From positions 1 to 49,017 of the forward strand of contig CAMFEL010000002.1 of assembly GCA_945949385.1 (NCBI GenBank): a DNA stretch of 49,017 nt. The letters are read 5' to 3'. The translations under genes and the position numbers were made by a program. Of this stretch, positions 31,514 through 40,865 are shown in pieces (positions within the stretch are counted from its first letter, which is position 1; each line of letters begins with the position of its first letter). The notes below the pieces were generated by a model. That model worked only from the letters and a program-made list of their open reading frames with translations. It was not told where the DNA came from and made no database searches. This DNA comes from an uncultured Clostridia bacterium (GTDB lineage Bacteria > Bacillota > Clostridia > Oscillospirales > CAG-272).

Positions 31514-32791
31514 TCAAAGCTTATTGATGCCGTAAAGGCCGCTTATTACCGACCACATTGACTGAAACGGACGCATAATGTTCCACACTCCTATGCCGCC
31601 GAGAGAATATTCGTCCGCAAGGGAGGCAAGAGCCTCAGTGCTCCTTGCATCCTGAAACCAGACGATATGTTCTGTGCCGTCTTCCGTATATCTGAAGTAA
31701 GGCGCCATCGCCTCCGTGTCAAACTGAACAGGCACTCCCTGATACGCCGCAAGCTCAATTGCCTCCCGTGATGACAGAGACTGCGCCGCCGTCACTCCCC
31801 GCTCATATGGCAGAGGCCAGTCGTAGCCGTAGGAGGGAAGTCCCATAAACAGCTTTTCGCGTGGGATTTCCGACACCGCATAGTCAAGCACCCGCCTTAC
31901 ATTGTTTATTGGAGACACAGCCATGGGAGGACCGTAGCTGTACCCCCACTCATATGTCATAAGAAAGAGAAAATCGGCCGCTTCTCCCAGCTCCGGGTAG
32001 TTGTGCGCCTCGTACAGAAGTCCCGGCATAGCGGCGGAGGTTTTTGGCGCAAGGTCGGTGAAGACAGTGTATCCGGGACCGAGCTCCGCCTTCAGAGCGC
32101 TTACAAAATCAATATACGCCTGCGCGTTTTCCGCTGAAATATATTCAAAATCCGTCTCAATTCCGCCGTAGCCTTTTTCCCGCGCTGTGTTTGCGGCTGC
32201 GGTGATAACCGAGGCGGTAAGCGCCTCGCTTTGAAGCACGGTGTTGATTAGTTCGTTTGAAAAAGTGCCCTGCGCCGTGATGGAGGTCAGCATCATAATG
32301 GGAACGGTACCGTACTGACGGGCCAGCGCGATGAGCCGCCCGTCATCTTGGCGTGGGGGCACAAGAGTGCCGTCGGGGTTAAGTCCGTAGGAAAACACGG
32401 ACAAATAGGTAAGATAGGGCAGGGTGCGGCGCAGGGTATCGTCGCTTATGTAGGTATAGGCGTAGCCGTTAAGCGAAATATCAGTGCCGAGGGAAGGGGG
32501 ACCGTAGGACATAACGAGGGTCTGTCCGGGGTATACGGTATCCCTGCCGCCGAGAAGAGGGTTGTTCTGCCACAGGACATTTTCGGTTGTTCCAAAGCTT
32601 TGCGCGACGGAGGACAGGGTATCTCCCGCTTCCACGGTATAGGTGAGGACAGGCTGGCGCAGCACCAGTGACTGGCCCTCAACAAGAGGGGATATTATGC
32701 CATTGTCGGCGGCGATAAGCGCAGGGGACAGTGAATACTGCCTTGCAACTGAGTCAAGCGTGTCTCCGGGGCGGACGGTGTAGATAATCAT
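31514..32791 (-). CDS. LysM and GH18 protein, YaaH/SleL-like peptidoglycan glucosaminidase
   Basis: A 425-residue protein with two LysM modules (YTVRPGDTLDSVARQY near residue 4, YTVEAGDTLSSVAQSF near 50) and a GH18 barrel from about 105. The catalytic strand is GGIETDFEYI, supplying the acidic pair typical of this group. Proteins of this architecture (YaaH, SleL, YdhD) bind peptidoglycan and cleave N-acetylglucosaminyl bonds, often in spore cortex. No signal peptide is present, as in YaaH, which suggests action in the mother cell or spore. I chose the start at 32791 with AAAGGG upstream; the longer frame to 32902 covers the promoter region. Monocistronic, with a strong terminator. Confidence 0.88.
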   Translation of the reverse strand: MIIYTVRPGDTLDSVARQYSLSPALIAADNGIISPLVEGQSLVLRQPVLTYTVEAGDTLSSVAQSFGTTENVLWQNNPLLGGRDTVYPGQTLVMSYGPPSLGTDISLNGYAYTYISDDTLRRTLPYLTYLSVFSYGLNPDGTLVPPRQDDGRLIALARQYGTVPIMMLTSITAQGTFSNELINTVLQSEALTASVITAAANTAREKGYGGIETDFEYISAENAQAYIDFVSALKAELGPGYTVFTDLAPKTSAAMPGLLYEAHNYPELGEAADFLFLMTYEWGYSYGPPMAVSPINNVRRVLDYAVSEIPREKLFMGLPSYGYDWPLPYERGVTAAQSLSSREAIELAAYQGVPVQFDTEAMAPYFRYTEDGTEHIVWFQDARSTEALASLADEYSLGGIGVWNIMRPFQSMWSVISGLYGINKL

Positions 32792-32869
32792 TTGTATGAA
32801 CCCTTTCTCGGACGGTTTTAGTATATTATATGAATAGGGCGGTAAATAAGATACATTTTCAATAAACCG

Positions 32870-32898
32870 TTGCGGTTTTTGTAAAAAAGTAGTATAAT
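32870..32898 (+). promoter_or_regulatory. Promoter of the ABC exporter gene
   Basis: TTGCGG (32870-32875), 17-nt spacer, TATAAT (32893-32898), 53 nt before the start codon. Confidence 0.6.
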
Positions 32899-32951
32899 AC
32901 ACTTGTACGCCCGAAAAAGCGCGGCATAATTTAAGTAACAGAGGTTAGAGT

Positions 32952-34670
32952 ATGCTGAAACGGTTTTTGGAATATTACAAGCCGCATAAAAGGATTTTTA
33001 TACTTGATATGCTTGCCTCTCTGACGGTGTCTCTCATAGGCGTGTTTTACCCGGTGGTAACGCGCACCATGATCGGCGAGTTTACCTCCGGAGCGCGGAA
33101 TTTCAGGCTGATTGCACTGCTGGGAGCCGCCCTGCTGCTTTTGTACGCAGTTCGTATGCTTTTGGATTATTTTATCCAGTATCAGGGGCATATGATGGGC
33201 GTGAAAATGCAGGCACAGATGAGAAGCGATATGTTTGACAGACTGCAAAGTCTTCCGTACAGCTTTTTCGACAATCACGAGACGGGCAAGATAATGTCCC
33301 GTATGACAAACGATCTGTTCAATATCAGCGAGCTTGCCCATCACGGTCCGGAAAACCTTATAATCTCAACGATTTCCGTAATAGTCGCTTTCGTATATCT
33401 TGCCACCGTTGAATGGCGGCTTACGCTTATTATATTTGCCTGCGTGCCTGTGCTGTTTTTGATCTCACTGGCGCTCAGAACAAAAATGAGAAACGCTTTC
33501 AGAAGAAGCCGTGAGGCTACCGCCGTTATAAATGCCTCCCTTGAAAGCAGTATTTCCGGGATCAGGGTGACAAAGGCGTTTACCAACGACGAAACGGAGC
33601 GCAGAAAATTCGAGGAAGGGAACGGAGAGTTTGTGGAGGCGCGGCGTGACGCTTATGACTCCATGGGAAAATTTCATTCTTCCACTTCCTTTGTCACCAA
33701 TGTTTTCAATGTGGTGGTGCTGATAGCAGGCGGATTTTTCCTGTACGCGGGGAAAATAAATGTGGCTGACTATTCAGCATTTATAGTGTCTGTTAATATG
33801 TTTTTGACGCCTATTACTACCCTTATCGGCTTTATGGAGCAGTATCAGGACGGCGTTACGGGCTTTCAGCGTTTTCTTGAGGTTATGGATGCGGAGCCGG
33901 AGCATGACGCCGAGGGCGCGCAGGAAATGGGAAAAGCCCGGGGACATATTGAGTTTCGAGGTGTTTCCTGCGACTACGACGGCTCCCGGGATATACTTCA
34001 CTCCGTAGATCTGGACATACCCGAGGGCAAAACCTTTGCCCTTGTGGGTGCAAGCGGAGGGGGTAAAACCACTATCTGCCACCTTATCCCCCATTTTTAC
34101 GAACCTAATGCCGGACAGATACTTATTGACGGTATAGACATAAACAGCATTACCAGACGGTCTCTGCGCAAAAATATCGGCATCGTTCAGCAGGATGTAT
34201 ACTTATTCAACGCTTCCGTCAGGGATAACATACTGTACGGCAGACCCGATGCTGCCGAAGAGGAGGTTATGGAGGCGGCAAAGCGCGCAAATATACATGA
34301 CTATATAATGAGTCTTGACAAGGGATATGACACCGTTATCGGTGAGCGCGGAGTGCGCCTTTCCGGCGGACAGAAGCAGAGGCTGTCAATAGCGAGAGTG
34401 TTTTTGAAAAATCCGTCCATTCTTATTCTGGACGAGGCCACCAGCGCCCTTGACAACGCCACGGAAATTCTTATACAGTCAGCTCTTGACGAGCTGTGCC
34501 GCGGCAGGACTACCGTGGTGGTGGCACATAGGCTGTCTACCATTAAGAATGCCGACGAGATTGCGGTAATTGACGACGGGCGTGTGGCGGAGCTCGGTAC
34601 TCACGCACAGCTTATGGAAAAAGGCGGCATATACGCAAACCTGTATTCACAGCAGTTCCGTCTCGACTGA
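32952..34670 (+). CDS. ABC exporter, fused permease-ATPase (MsbA/BmrA type)
   Basis: A 572-residue half-transporter that would work as a dimer. Six transmembrane helices occupy residues 1-310. The nucleotide-binding domain has Walker A VGASGGGKTT (about 360), Q-loop IVQQDVYLFN, signature LSGGQKQR, Walker B ILILDEAT and the H-loop VAHR. Alone, without a heterodimer partner gene, it suggests a homodimeric lipid, drug or peptide exporter; substrate unknown. GAGGTTAGAG precedes the ATG. mtlD follows after 55 nt without a visible terminator, so partial co-transcription is possible. Confidence 0.93.
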   Translation: MLKRFLEYYKPHKRIFILDMLASLTVSLIGVFYPVVTRTMIGEFTSGARNFRLIALLGAALLLLYAVRMLLDYFIQYQGHMMGVKMQAQMRSDMFDRLQSLPYSFFDNHETGKIMSRMTNDLFNISELAHHGPENLIISTISVIVAFVYLATVEWRLTLIIFACVPVLFLISLALRTKMRNAFRRSREATAVINASLESSISGIRVTKAFTNDETERRKFEEGNGEFVEARRDAYDSMGKFHSSTSFVTNVFNVVVLIAGGFFLYAGKINVADYSAFIVSVNMFLTPITTLIGFMEQYQDGVTGFQRFLEVMDAEPEHDAEGAQEMGKARGHIEFRGVSCDYDGSRDILHSVDLDIPEGKTFALVGASGGGKTTICHLIPHFYEPNAGQILIDGIDINSITRRSLRKNIGIVQQDVYLFNASVRDNILYGRPDAAEEEVMEAAKRANIHDYIMSLDKGYDTVIGERGVRLSGGQKQRLSIARVFLKNPSILILDEATSALDNATEILIQSALDELCRGRTTVVVAHRLSTIKNADEIAVIDDGRVAELGTHAQLMEKGGIYANLYSQQFRLD

Positions 34671-34725
34671 GCGGCTGCGAGGTTAACCGGTAAATAAAAT
34701 ATATACATAAAAGCGAGGTACTAAA

Positions 34726-35922
34726 ATGAAAGCGGTAATTTTCGGCGCGGGCAATATTGGCAGAGGCTTTATAGGCGCGCTGTTTTCTCAGGCGGGACTT
34801 GAAGTGACCTTTATCGATGTGGCGGCGCCCGTGGTGGCAAGGCTCAATGCGGATCATTGCTATCCTCTCCACATTGTGGGCGGTGAAAAGGAGCAGGTGC
34901 TGACGGTGGATAAGGTCAGCGCCGTCGACGGCAACGACAGGGAAGCGGCGGTTGCCGCTATTGTTGAGGCGGATATAGCAGCTACCTGCGTGGGAGCAAA
35001 GGCCATAAAGTATATAATCCCCAATCTGTCCGCGGGTATAAAGGCAAGATACGCCGCAGGGAAAGCTCCTCTTAACCTGCTTATCTGCGAAAACCTGATG
35101 GACGCGGATAAATACATCAGAGACGAGCTGCTGGCTCCCGTGCTGACGGCGGAGGAAATGGAGCAGATAGGACTTGTGGAGACCTCGGTGGGCAGAATGG
35201 TGCCCGTGCCGAAGGCACTGGGAGAGGGCGAAAATCCTCTGAAAATCGCGGTGGAGGAGTACGGAGTGCTTCCCGTAGACCGTGCCGCCTTTAAGAGCGA
35301 TGTGCCGGAAATCAAAAATATGGTGCCTTTTTCTCCCTTCCACTATTACATTGAGCGCAAGCTGTTCATTCACAATATGGGACACGCCATATGCGCGTAT
35401 CTCGGCGATATTCTGGGACTGGAATACATATGCGACAGCATAGCCGATCCCACGGTACGGCTTCTGGTGCATAACGCCATGCTTGAGTCCTGCGAGGCGC
35501 TGGCGACAAAGTATTCTACCCCCGTAAAGCCGCTTCTGAACCATGCCTGCGACCTTATCCGCCGCTTCGGAAACCGCGCTTTGGGAGACACCTGTGCCCG
35601 TGTGGGCGGAGATATACCCCGCAAGCTTGCAAACAGCGACAGGCTGACGGGAGCCGCGAAAAATGTTATTGAGGCGGGCAGCTTCCCTGTGTATATCTGC
35701 ACAGGCAGCGCGGCAGCGCTTCACTGCTATATCAAACAGAACTCTCTCGAAGCCTCTGACGCGGCAGAGGTGCTTACAGGTCTTACGGGACTTGAAAAGA
35801 ATGACCCCGTAACCGTATGCACCCTTGAGATGTATGAGCATTTCAGAAGCGGCGAGTCCCTTTCCGATATACTTAAAGCGGCAGACGAAAAGCTGCACGA
35901 AAAACTTGGAATGATAGTCTGA
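34726..35922 (+). CDS. mtlD: Mannitol-1-phosphate 5-dehydrogenase
   Basis: A 398-residue long-chain polyol dehydrogenase. It opens with the NAD-binding signature AVIFGAGNIGRGFIG. The catalytic-domain segments FHYYIERKLFIHNMGHA and KPLLNHACDLIRRFGNRALGDT follow, including the conserved lysine and histidines of the family. It interconverts mannitol 1-phosphate and fructose 6-phosphate. No mannitol PTS genes (mtlA, mtlF, mtlR) lie nearby, which is unusual; it may take mannitol phosphate made elsewhere or work in osmolyte or redox balance. GCGAGG precedes the ATG, and a terminator follows. Confidence 0.93.
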   Translation: MKAVIFGAGNIGRGFIGALFSQAGLEVTFIDVAAPVVARLNADHCYPLHIVGGEKEQVLTVDKVSAVDGNDREAAVAAIVEADIAATCVGAKAIKYIIPNLSAGIKARYAAGKAPLNLLICENLMDADKYIRDELLAPVLTAEEMEQIGLVETSVGRMVPVPKALGEGENPLKIAVEEYGVLPVDRAAFKSDVPEIKNMVPFSPFHYYIERKLFIHNMGHAICAYLGDILGLEYICDSIADPTVRLLVHNAMLESCEALATKYSTPVKPLLNHACDLIRRFGNRALGDTCARVGGDIPRKLANSDRLTGAAKNVIEAGSFPVYICTGSAAALHCYIKQNSLEASDAAEVLTGLTGLEKNDPVTVCTLEMYEHFRSGESLSDILKAADEKLHEKLGMIV

Positions 35923-35933
35923 AAAAACATAGA

Positions 35934-35972
35934 AGCGGCGTCCTTTTTGAAAAAAAGGGCGCCGCGTTTTTT
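35934..35972 (+). terminator. Terminator of mtlD
   Basis: AGCGGCG and GCCGC arms with an extended CCTTTTT/AAAAAGG stem, ending in TTTTTT. The open frame of the next gene runs back into this hairpin, which marks the junction of a broken gene. Confidence 0.8.
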
Positions 35973-36010
35973 GCTTTCTGAAGCCGCAGTTTCTGCGAAA
36001 TGCTTCCGAG

Positions 36011-38449
36011 GTGGACGAGAACGGGCAACGGCACGGCGACGCCGGATATATTGACGACTCCGGGAAAATTCACATTGATATTTTCGCGGGGCAGGAGAAG
36101 TCTGCCTTTATCGCCCGGGACAGCACGCTGACCTCTACCCTTTTGCATGAGCTTACCCACTTTATACATGACTGGTCTTCGAAAGCCTGGAAAGAGATGT
36201 ACAACTATGTAGTGGCTCGGTACAGCCCTTACGGCAGCGTACAGGCGGCTCTGGAGGCTATCAAGACGCGAGAGGAGCTGGAGGGCAGAGACGAAAACGA
36301 AATAACAGACGATTTTTTGCGGGACGAGTTTATGGCGCAGTGCTGCGAGGCTTTGTTTGAGGACGAAGCGGGCATGCGGGATTTTGCGGCAAAGTACAAA
36401 AACACGGCGCAGAAAATCGTGGAGTGGCTTGAAAATGTTCTGGAGAAGATCTCCGGCATAAATATGGGTCACAGCGAAAGCGACATTGCGGCGGTTATTT
36501 CTCAGTGGCAGGACGGTATCGAGGAGCTTCGGGAAAAGTGGCTCATGGCGCTGGAGGACGCGGCAAATAATAAAAACGCCTCGGAGGGCGTTTTGCAATC
36601 GAGTGCGGAAAGTAATAAGGCAACACTAAAAGAGAATAAAGCTAATGAAAACGGGCTGCAATCAACTCACACCGAAAGCAAAAGAAACGCTTCGATACAT
36701 AATGCTGAATTGAAGTCCATTGAGAAGCAGTATGACAAAGCTGTTAAAACTTGGGACTACAAAGAAAAAGCAAGACTGGTAGAAAAGTATGCAAAGCTGA
36801 AAGGCGCCATGGTTGACGAAAATGGTAATGTAATTCACTTTTACCGCGGTGTCAAAAACGGTGGAGATACAGTTTTTGACGCTGCTAAGCATCACGATTC
36901 GTTGATATTCCTAACAACTGATAAGGAAAACGCAATCGGTTATGGCGGCGGAGCAGAAGTTACACCTGTTTCAAAACAGACTAATGACAGCGGCGCAACA
37001 TATGATATGTTTTGCTTTGCGAAAAATGTGCTGAGTATTGACGGTATGTACAGCGTTTGGAGTGATATTTTAGTGCCTGAAGAGCTTCAGCAGTATAATA
37101 CCGAGGGCAGAGCTAAAGCAACAACTAACGAGATCGGACTTATGGCGAAAACGGCGGGGTATGACGGCGTTATGATCTATAATGTCCGCGATGGTTCGTT
37201 CTCCGAGGGAACAGACCTCATAATATTTGACGGAAATCTGCTTAAGTCCGCCGACAGTATTACCTACGACAACAATGGCGATATTATTCCATTATCGCAA
37301 AGATTTAATCAAAACGAGTCGGATATTCGAAGGTCCCGGGGGAAAAGGGATAGTGCGGTTTCGGAGGACGCGGAAGAATACAAAAATCATCGTTATTCCG
37401 AAAACAGACCTTTTCTTGAAGATGATATCGAAGAGTATATGAATACCGGGAAAAAGCTACATACCAGAGATAAAAAATCTCGTATGCTAAAGGAGGGAAA
37501 GAAGCCGTATTTAACAACAGTTCAAGAAACAAAACAGTTTATCCGCAAAGTTATTCACGGAGAATCCAGCGAAGATGTAAGTGCATTTGCAAGAGTCGGT
37601 TCTAAACTTTCTGATGAAATTTCTCAAATCTATCATGTAGATCTTTATGGAAGGTTTATAGAACTTAACGCTGATTTGCTTAGAGAGTCTTATAAGAAAC
37701 ATATCAATGCTAAAGAAAAAGGAGATATTGATTTAAGCGATGAAGATTTTGAATCCATACCTGAGTTATTAAACTCAAATCCGACCGCGCTTTATTACAA
37801 CAAGTATAAAGGCAAAATTGAAATTTGCTTTTCCGTTAGAAGCAAAAACGGTTATATACTTATTCTGACTGTTGTATCTAGTGAAAGAAATTCCATACAA
37901 GTCACGAAAGTATATGGCAATTCCGTTGAAAAATTTGAAAATAGGTACGGGAAAAAAATCAGAAAGAGTGCTGGCTCTCTGGAGGGGCAAAAAGCCTCGA
38001 ACCCGTACAAAGCGGTCCAGTATGCCGATAGCACTCTTTCTAATGGTATTATACCACAAGATGGAGTGAAAAGTCAAGAAGAATCCGAAAAAAATTCTTC
38101 GACGGAAAACGGCAATAAGCGTTTCTCGCGCTCGAAGAGAGACGAGAAAAGCGGGGCGGCGGCTGAGGCAGAGGCGAAGGCCGGAGAGATCTCGGAGAAG
38201 TGGGGACTTTCCGGAAAGAAAACCGAGGCTTTGGGGCGCGGGCTTACAAACATATTTGAGTCCGTATCGGGCTCGGAAGTTGATATGGAGTTTGTGAGGC
38301 AGCAGGCGGCAAGTCTTGCGGCAAAGACTGCAAACGGCATGATAAGCCCGGATATGCCTGCCGACATTTCGGACAAGCTGTCTTTCCTGCGCTCTTTCGG
38401 TGCGGTGAGTCTTACGGAGGAGCAGCGCGTAATTTTTTGTAAAATATAA
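36011..38449 (+). CDS. Remnant of a large mobile-element protein with toxin-like domains
   Basis: An 812-codon frame without a credible start: no ribosome binding site, and the frame extends upstream to 35951 inside the mtlD terminator, reading QFLRNASEVDENGQ. Four parts can be seen. A metallopeptidase-like segment has the zinc motif HELTH (46-50). An ADP-ribosyltransferase-like segment (about 272-425) has HFYRGVKNGG and LIFLTTDKENAIGYG. A region at about 455-690 with YNKYKGKIEICFSVRSKNGY, IQVTKVYG and preceding helices resembles phage 'barnase-EndoU-ColicinE5-RelE-like' (PBECR) nuclease domains. Low-complexity linkers include two related RSRxKRD motifs. Such domain strings occur in very large phage/ICE polyvalent proteins. 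Both ends look cut. Domain names are by pattern and need profile searches. Confidence 0.6.
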   Translation: MDENGQRHGDAGYIDDSGKIHIDIFAGQEKSAFIARDSTLTSTLLHELTHFIHDWSSKAWKEMYNYVVARYSPYGSVQAALEAIKTREELEGRDENEITDDFLRDEFMAQCCEALFEDEAGMRDFAAKYKNTAQKIVEWLENVLEKISGINMGHSESDIAAVISQWQDGIEELREKWLMALEDAANNKNASEGVLQSSAESNKATLKENKANENGLQSTHTESKRNASIHNAELKSIEKQYDKAVKTWDYKEKARLVEKYAKLKGAMVDENGNVIHFYRGVKNGGDTVFDAAKHHDSLIFLTTDKENAIGYGGGAEVTPVSKQTNDSGATYDMFCFAKNVLSIDGMYSVWSDILVPEELQQYNTEGRAKATTNEIGLMAKTAGYDGVMIYNVRDGSFSEGTDLIIFDGNLLKSADSITYDNNGDIIPLSQRFNQNESDIRRSRGKRDSAVSEDAEEYKNHRYSENRPFLEDDIEEYMNTGKKLHTRDKKSRMLKEGKKPYLTTVQETKQFIRKVIHGESSEDVSAFARVGSKLSDEISQIYHVDLYGRFIELNADLLRESYKKHINAKEKGDIDLSDEDFESIPELLNSNPTALYYNKYKGKIEICFSVRSKNGYILILTVVSSERNSIQVTKVYGNSVEKFENRYGKKIRKSAGSLEGQKASNPYKAVQYADSTLSNGIIPQDGVKSQEESEKNSSTENGNKRFSRSKRDEKSGAAAEAEAKAGEISEKWGLSGKKTEALGRGLTNIFESVSGSEVDMEFVRQQAASLAAKTANGMISPDMPADISDKLSFLRSFGAVSLTEEQRVIFCKI

Positions 38450-38470
38450 GGGAAAATTGTTAAAAAACTA

Positions 38471-38499
38471 TTTACAAAACTAAAAATATATGTTATAGT
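38471..38499 (+). promoter_or_regulatory. Promoter of the pyrR-uraA operon
   Basis: TTTACA (38471-38476), 17-nt spacer, TATAGT (38494-38499) with an upstream TG. Transcription would start near 38506. Confidence 0.7.
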
Positions 38500-38505
38500 A
38501 AAACA

Positions 38506-38629
38506 GTTGAATTTTTAAGCGGTTCAGAGAAGCCGGTAAGATCGACACATGGCTGCCGAGGCAGCGTTTATATTTTTGTGTGTACAGTCTTGCCGCGCGG
38601 CAAGACTTTTTTTGTCGGGAGGGGAGCAA
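38506..38629 (+). promoter_or_regulatory. PyrR-responsive attenuator leader
   Basis: A short hairpin CGGTT-CAGAGA-AGCCG at 38520-38535 has the CAGAGA loop expected of a PyrR binding site. A strong terminator follows: AGTCTTGCCGC (38586-38596) pairs with GCGGCAAGACT (38597-38607), then a T run. The expected control is that PyrR with bound UMP stabilises the first hairpin and allows termination before pyrR. Confidence 0.8.
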
Positions 38630-39166
38630 ATGGAAATAAAGGCTCAGATTATGGACGAGTCTGCAATGATGCGCTCTCTCGCCCGTATCACTCACGAAAT
38701 CATCGAAAAGAACCGCGGGTGCGACGGCATTATGCTGGTGGGTATACGCCGCAGAGGCGTGCCGCTGGCGGACACCTTGGCAAAAAACATTGAAAAATTC
38801 GAGGGCGTTCGGGTGCCTGTGGGATATGTGGATATTTCGCTTTACAGAGACGACCTCAGCGAGATAGCCCCGCTTCCGTCCTCCTCCGACACAAGCTTTC
38901 CGGAGGATGTGAAAAACAAGACTGTCATTCTTGTTGACGATGTAATCTACACGGGCAGAACGGTCAGGGCGGCGATCGAAGCTGTGTTTGCGCAGGGAAG
39001 ACCGAAAGCAATACAGCTTGCGGTGCTTATTGACCGCGGACACAGAGAACTGCCGTTGAAGCCCGACTACGTAGGCAAAAACGTGCCTACCTCTCACGGT
39101 GAGATAATATGCGTGGAGGTTGCCGAGTACGACGGTGAAAACCGCGTGCTTTTGGGCGACAGATAA
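38630..39166 (+). CDS. pyrR: PyrR, pyrimidine operon attenuator / uracil phosphoribosyltransferase
   Basis: A 178-residue type I PRTase. The PRPP-binding loop is VILVDDVIYTGRTVRAA (about 100-116). LVGIRRRGVPLA supplies the PPi loop and RNA-binding basic face, and YVDISLYRDDL is the flexible flap. The protein binds pyr mRNA in the presence of UMP and often keeps uracil PRTase activity. GGAGGGGAG precedes the ATG at 38630; an upstream extension would overlap the attenuator. It is first in the operon with uraA, which is the standard arrangement. Confidence 0.95.
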   Translation: MEIKAQIMDESAMMRSLARITHEIIEKNRGCDGIMLVGIRRRGVPLADTLAKNIEKFEGVRVPVGYVDISLYRDDLSEIAPLPSSSDTSFPEDVKNKTVILVDDVIYTGRTVRAAIEAVFAQGRPKAIQLAVLIDRGHRELPLKPDYVGKNVPTSHGEIICVEVAEYDGENRVLLGDR

Positions 39167-39229
39167 ACCGAAACTTAGGTTAAATGCGGAAAGTCCGCTT
39201 TAATAAAACAAATTTTCGGAGGTATTCTT

Positions 39230-40591
39230 ATGAAACTCGTTTACGGCGTCAAGGACAAGCCGAAATTCGGTCAGGTGATCGTATTTGCGATCCAGCAGCT
39301 CCTTGCAATTCTTGCCGCAACCATTGCAGTTCCCGCAATCGTCGGAAACGGTATGTCCCAGTCCGCAGCTCTGTTCGGCGCAGGCGTGGGCACCATCGTT
39401 TATCTGCTCTTTACCAAGTTCAGAAGCCCCGTGTTCGTGGGCTCCTCCTTCGCATTCCTGGGCTCCATGGCGGCAGCTTTCGCAGGCGGTGTGTCCGCTT
39501 CCGCAGGCTACCTCGGCATGATCATCGGTGCCGTTATGGCAGGTCTTGTGTATGTGATCATCGCACTTATCGTTAAGTTCGCAGGCGTTAAGTGGATCTC
39601 AAAGCTTATGCCCGCAGTTGTTATCGGACCTACGGTTGCTATCATCGGACTTTCTCTTTCCGGAAACGCAATCGGCGACGCAGTAGGCGTTGCTAAAGAC
39701 GCAAACAATGCATTCGTTATGAACGCACACGCAGGTGTTTGCCTTGCTTGCGCTATTGTTACTCTAGCTGTGACCATGCTCTGCTCCGTATTCGGCAAGA
39801 AGATGATGAAGATGATCCCCTTCATTATCGGTATTGTTTCCGGCTACATAGCAGCGACCGTATTCACCCTTATCGGCAACACCGCAGGCATTGATGCCCT
39901 CAAGGTTATAGATTTCAGCGCATTCGCCGATATGCAGTGGGTTCCCAAGTTCACCTTTATCACCGCTTTCAGCGGCGGCTATGACTTCGGCGACGCCGGA
40001 AGCATCGCTTCCTATATCGGTACTGTTGCTGCGGCATATGTTCCCGTTGCATTCGTTGTATTCGCAGAGCATATTGCAGACCATAAGAACATTTCCTCTA
40101 TCATCGAGTCCGACCTTCTTGAGGATCCCGGTCTTCACAGAACTCTTCTCGGTGACGGCGTAGGCTCCATGGTAGGCGCTTTCTTCGGCGGCTGCCCCAA
40201 CACCACCTACGGCGAGTCCATCGGCTGTGTTGCAATCAGCGGCAACGCTTCCGTAGTAACCATTCTCGCAACCGCAGTACTTGCTATCATCGCATCCTTC
40301 TTCGCTCCCTTTGTAGCGTTCCTTGCTACTATTCCTTCCTGCGTAATGGGCGGCGTCTGCATCGCTCTGTACGGCTTCATTGCCGTATCCGGTCTGAAGA
40401 TGCTTCAGAATGTTGATCTGGGCGAAAACAGAAACCTGTTCATCGTGTCCGTTATCCTCATCGCAGGCGTTGGCGGACTGGTGCTCAAGTTCGGTTCCGT
40501 AACCATCACCGAGGTTGCTTGCGCACTTATCCTCGGCATACTGACCAACCTTATTCTTCCCGAGAAGAAAAAGAAAGAAGAAACAAAATAA
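39230..40591 (+). CDS. uraA: Uracil/xanthine permease (NCS2 family)
   Basis: A 453-residue membrane protein of the nucleobase-ascorbate (NCS2) family with about 14 hydrophobic segments. Family segments include FAIQQLLAILAATIAVPAIV at the start, GSSFAFLGSM in helix 3, a conserved FAEHIADHKN loop, and GGCPNTTYGE in the substrate region. It imports uracil by proton symport. Control by the upstream PyrR leader supports uracil as substrate. GGAGG precedes the ATG. Codon use is strongly biased to C-ending codons compared with neighbours, suggesting high expression. Confidence 0.93.
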   Translation: MKLVYGVKDKPKFGQVIVFAIQQLLAILAATIAVPAIVGNGMSQSAALFGAGVGTIVYLLFTKFRSPVFVGSSFAFLGSMAAAFAGGVSASAGYLGMIIGAVMAGLVYVIIALIVKFAGVKWISKLMPAVVIGPTVAIIGLSLSGNAIGDAVGVAKDANNAFVMNAHAGVCLACAIVTLAVTMLCSVFGKKMMKMIPFIIGIVSGYIAATVFTLIGNTAGIDALKVIDFSAFADMQWVPKFTFITAFSGGYDFGDAGSIASYIGTVAAAYVPVAFVVFAEHIADHKNISSIIESDLLEDPGLHRTLLGDGVGSMVGAFFGGCPNTTYGESIGCVAISGNASVVTILATAVLAIIASFFAPFVAFLATIPSCVMGGVCIALYGFIAVSGLKMLQNVDLGENRNLFIVSVILIAGVGGLVLKFGSVTITEVACALILGILTNLILPEKKKKEETK

Positions 40592-40601
40592 GATACCTCA
40601 A

Positions 40602-40627
40602 AAAGGCTGCCCCTCGGGGCAGCCTTT
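40602..40627 (+). terminator. Terminator of uraA
   Basis: AAAGGCTGCCCC (40602-40613) pairs with GGGGCAGCCTTTT. Confidence 0.85.
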
Positions 40628-40640
40628 TCTGCTGTATTCG

Positions 40641-40665
40641 GGCGCCCTCACGCGGCGCCTTTTTT
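40641..40665 (+). terminator. Second terminator after uraA
   Basis: GGCGCC (40641-40646) pairs with GGCGCC (40654-40659), followed by a T run. Confidence 0.6.
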
Positions 40666-40667
40666 AT

Positions 40668-40865
40668 TCAGTTCTGCTTCTGAACCGTCTTGTATTCGTC
40701 GTAGAATTTGTAGTAAGGACATGAGCTGTAGGGATGCTCCATAAAGCGTATCATTTCGTCCTCGTCAAGATCAAGGGTGCATATGTCCTCGTCAAGCATT
40801 TCGTCATAATCAAAGTACATACAGCTTTCGCAGTCTGTCTGCTTGTTTTCCGCTTTTTTCGGCAT
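40668..40865 (-). CDS. Small cysteine-rich acidic protein (DUF6472-like)
   Basis: A 65-residue protein with CESCMYFDYDE near the N terminus, then CTLDLDEDEMIRF and SCPYYKFYDEY. The four-cysteine CxxC...C...C pattern and acidic middle suggest a small metal-binding protein; I recall similar short Clostridial proteins as DUF6472. GAAAGGAG precedes the start at 40865. Function unknown. Confidence 0.75.
   Translation of the reverse strand: MPKKAENKQTDCESCMYFDYDEMLDEDICTLDLDEDEMIRFMEHPYSSCPYYKFYDEYKTVQKQN

Noticed and set aside
34612..35898. Long minus-strand frame opposite mtlD (428 codons)
   Set aside because: mtlD is unmistakable on the plus strand; the antisense frame is Arg/His/Cys-rich and lacks a start site.
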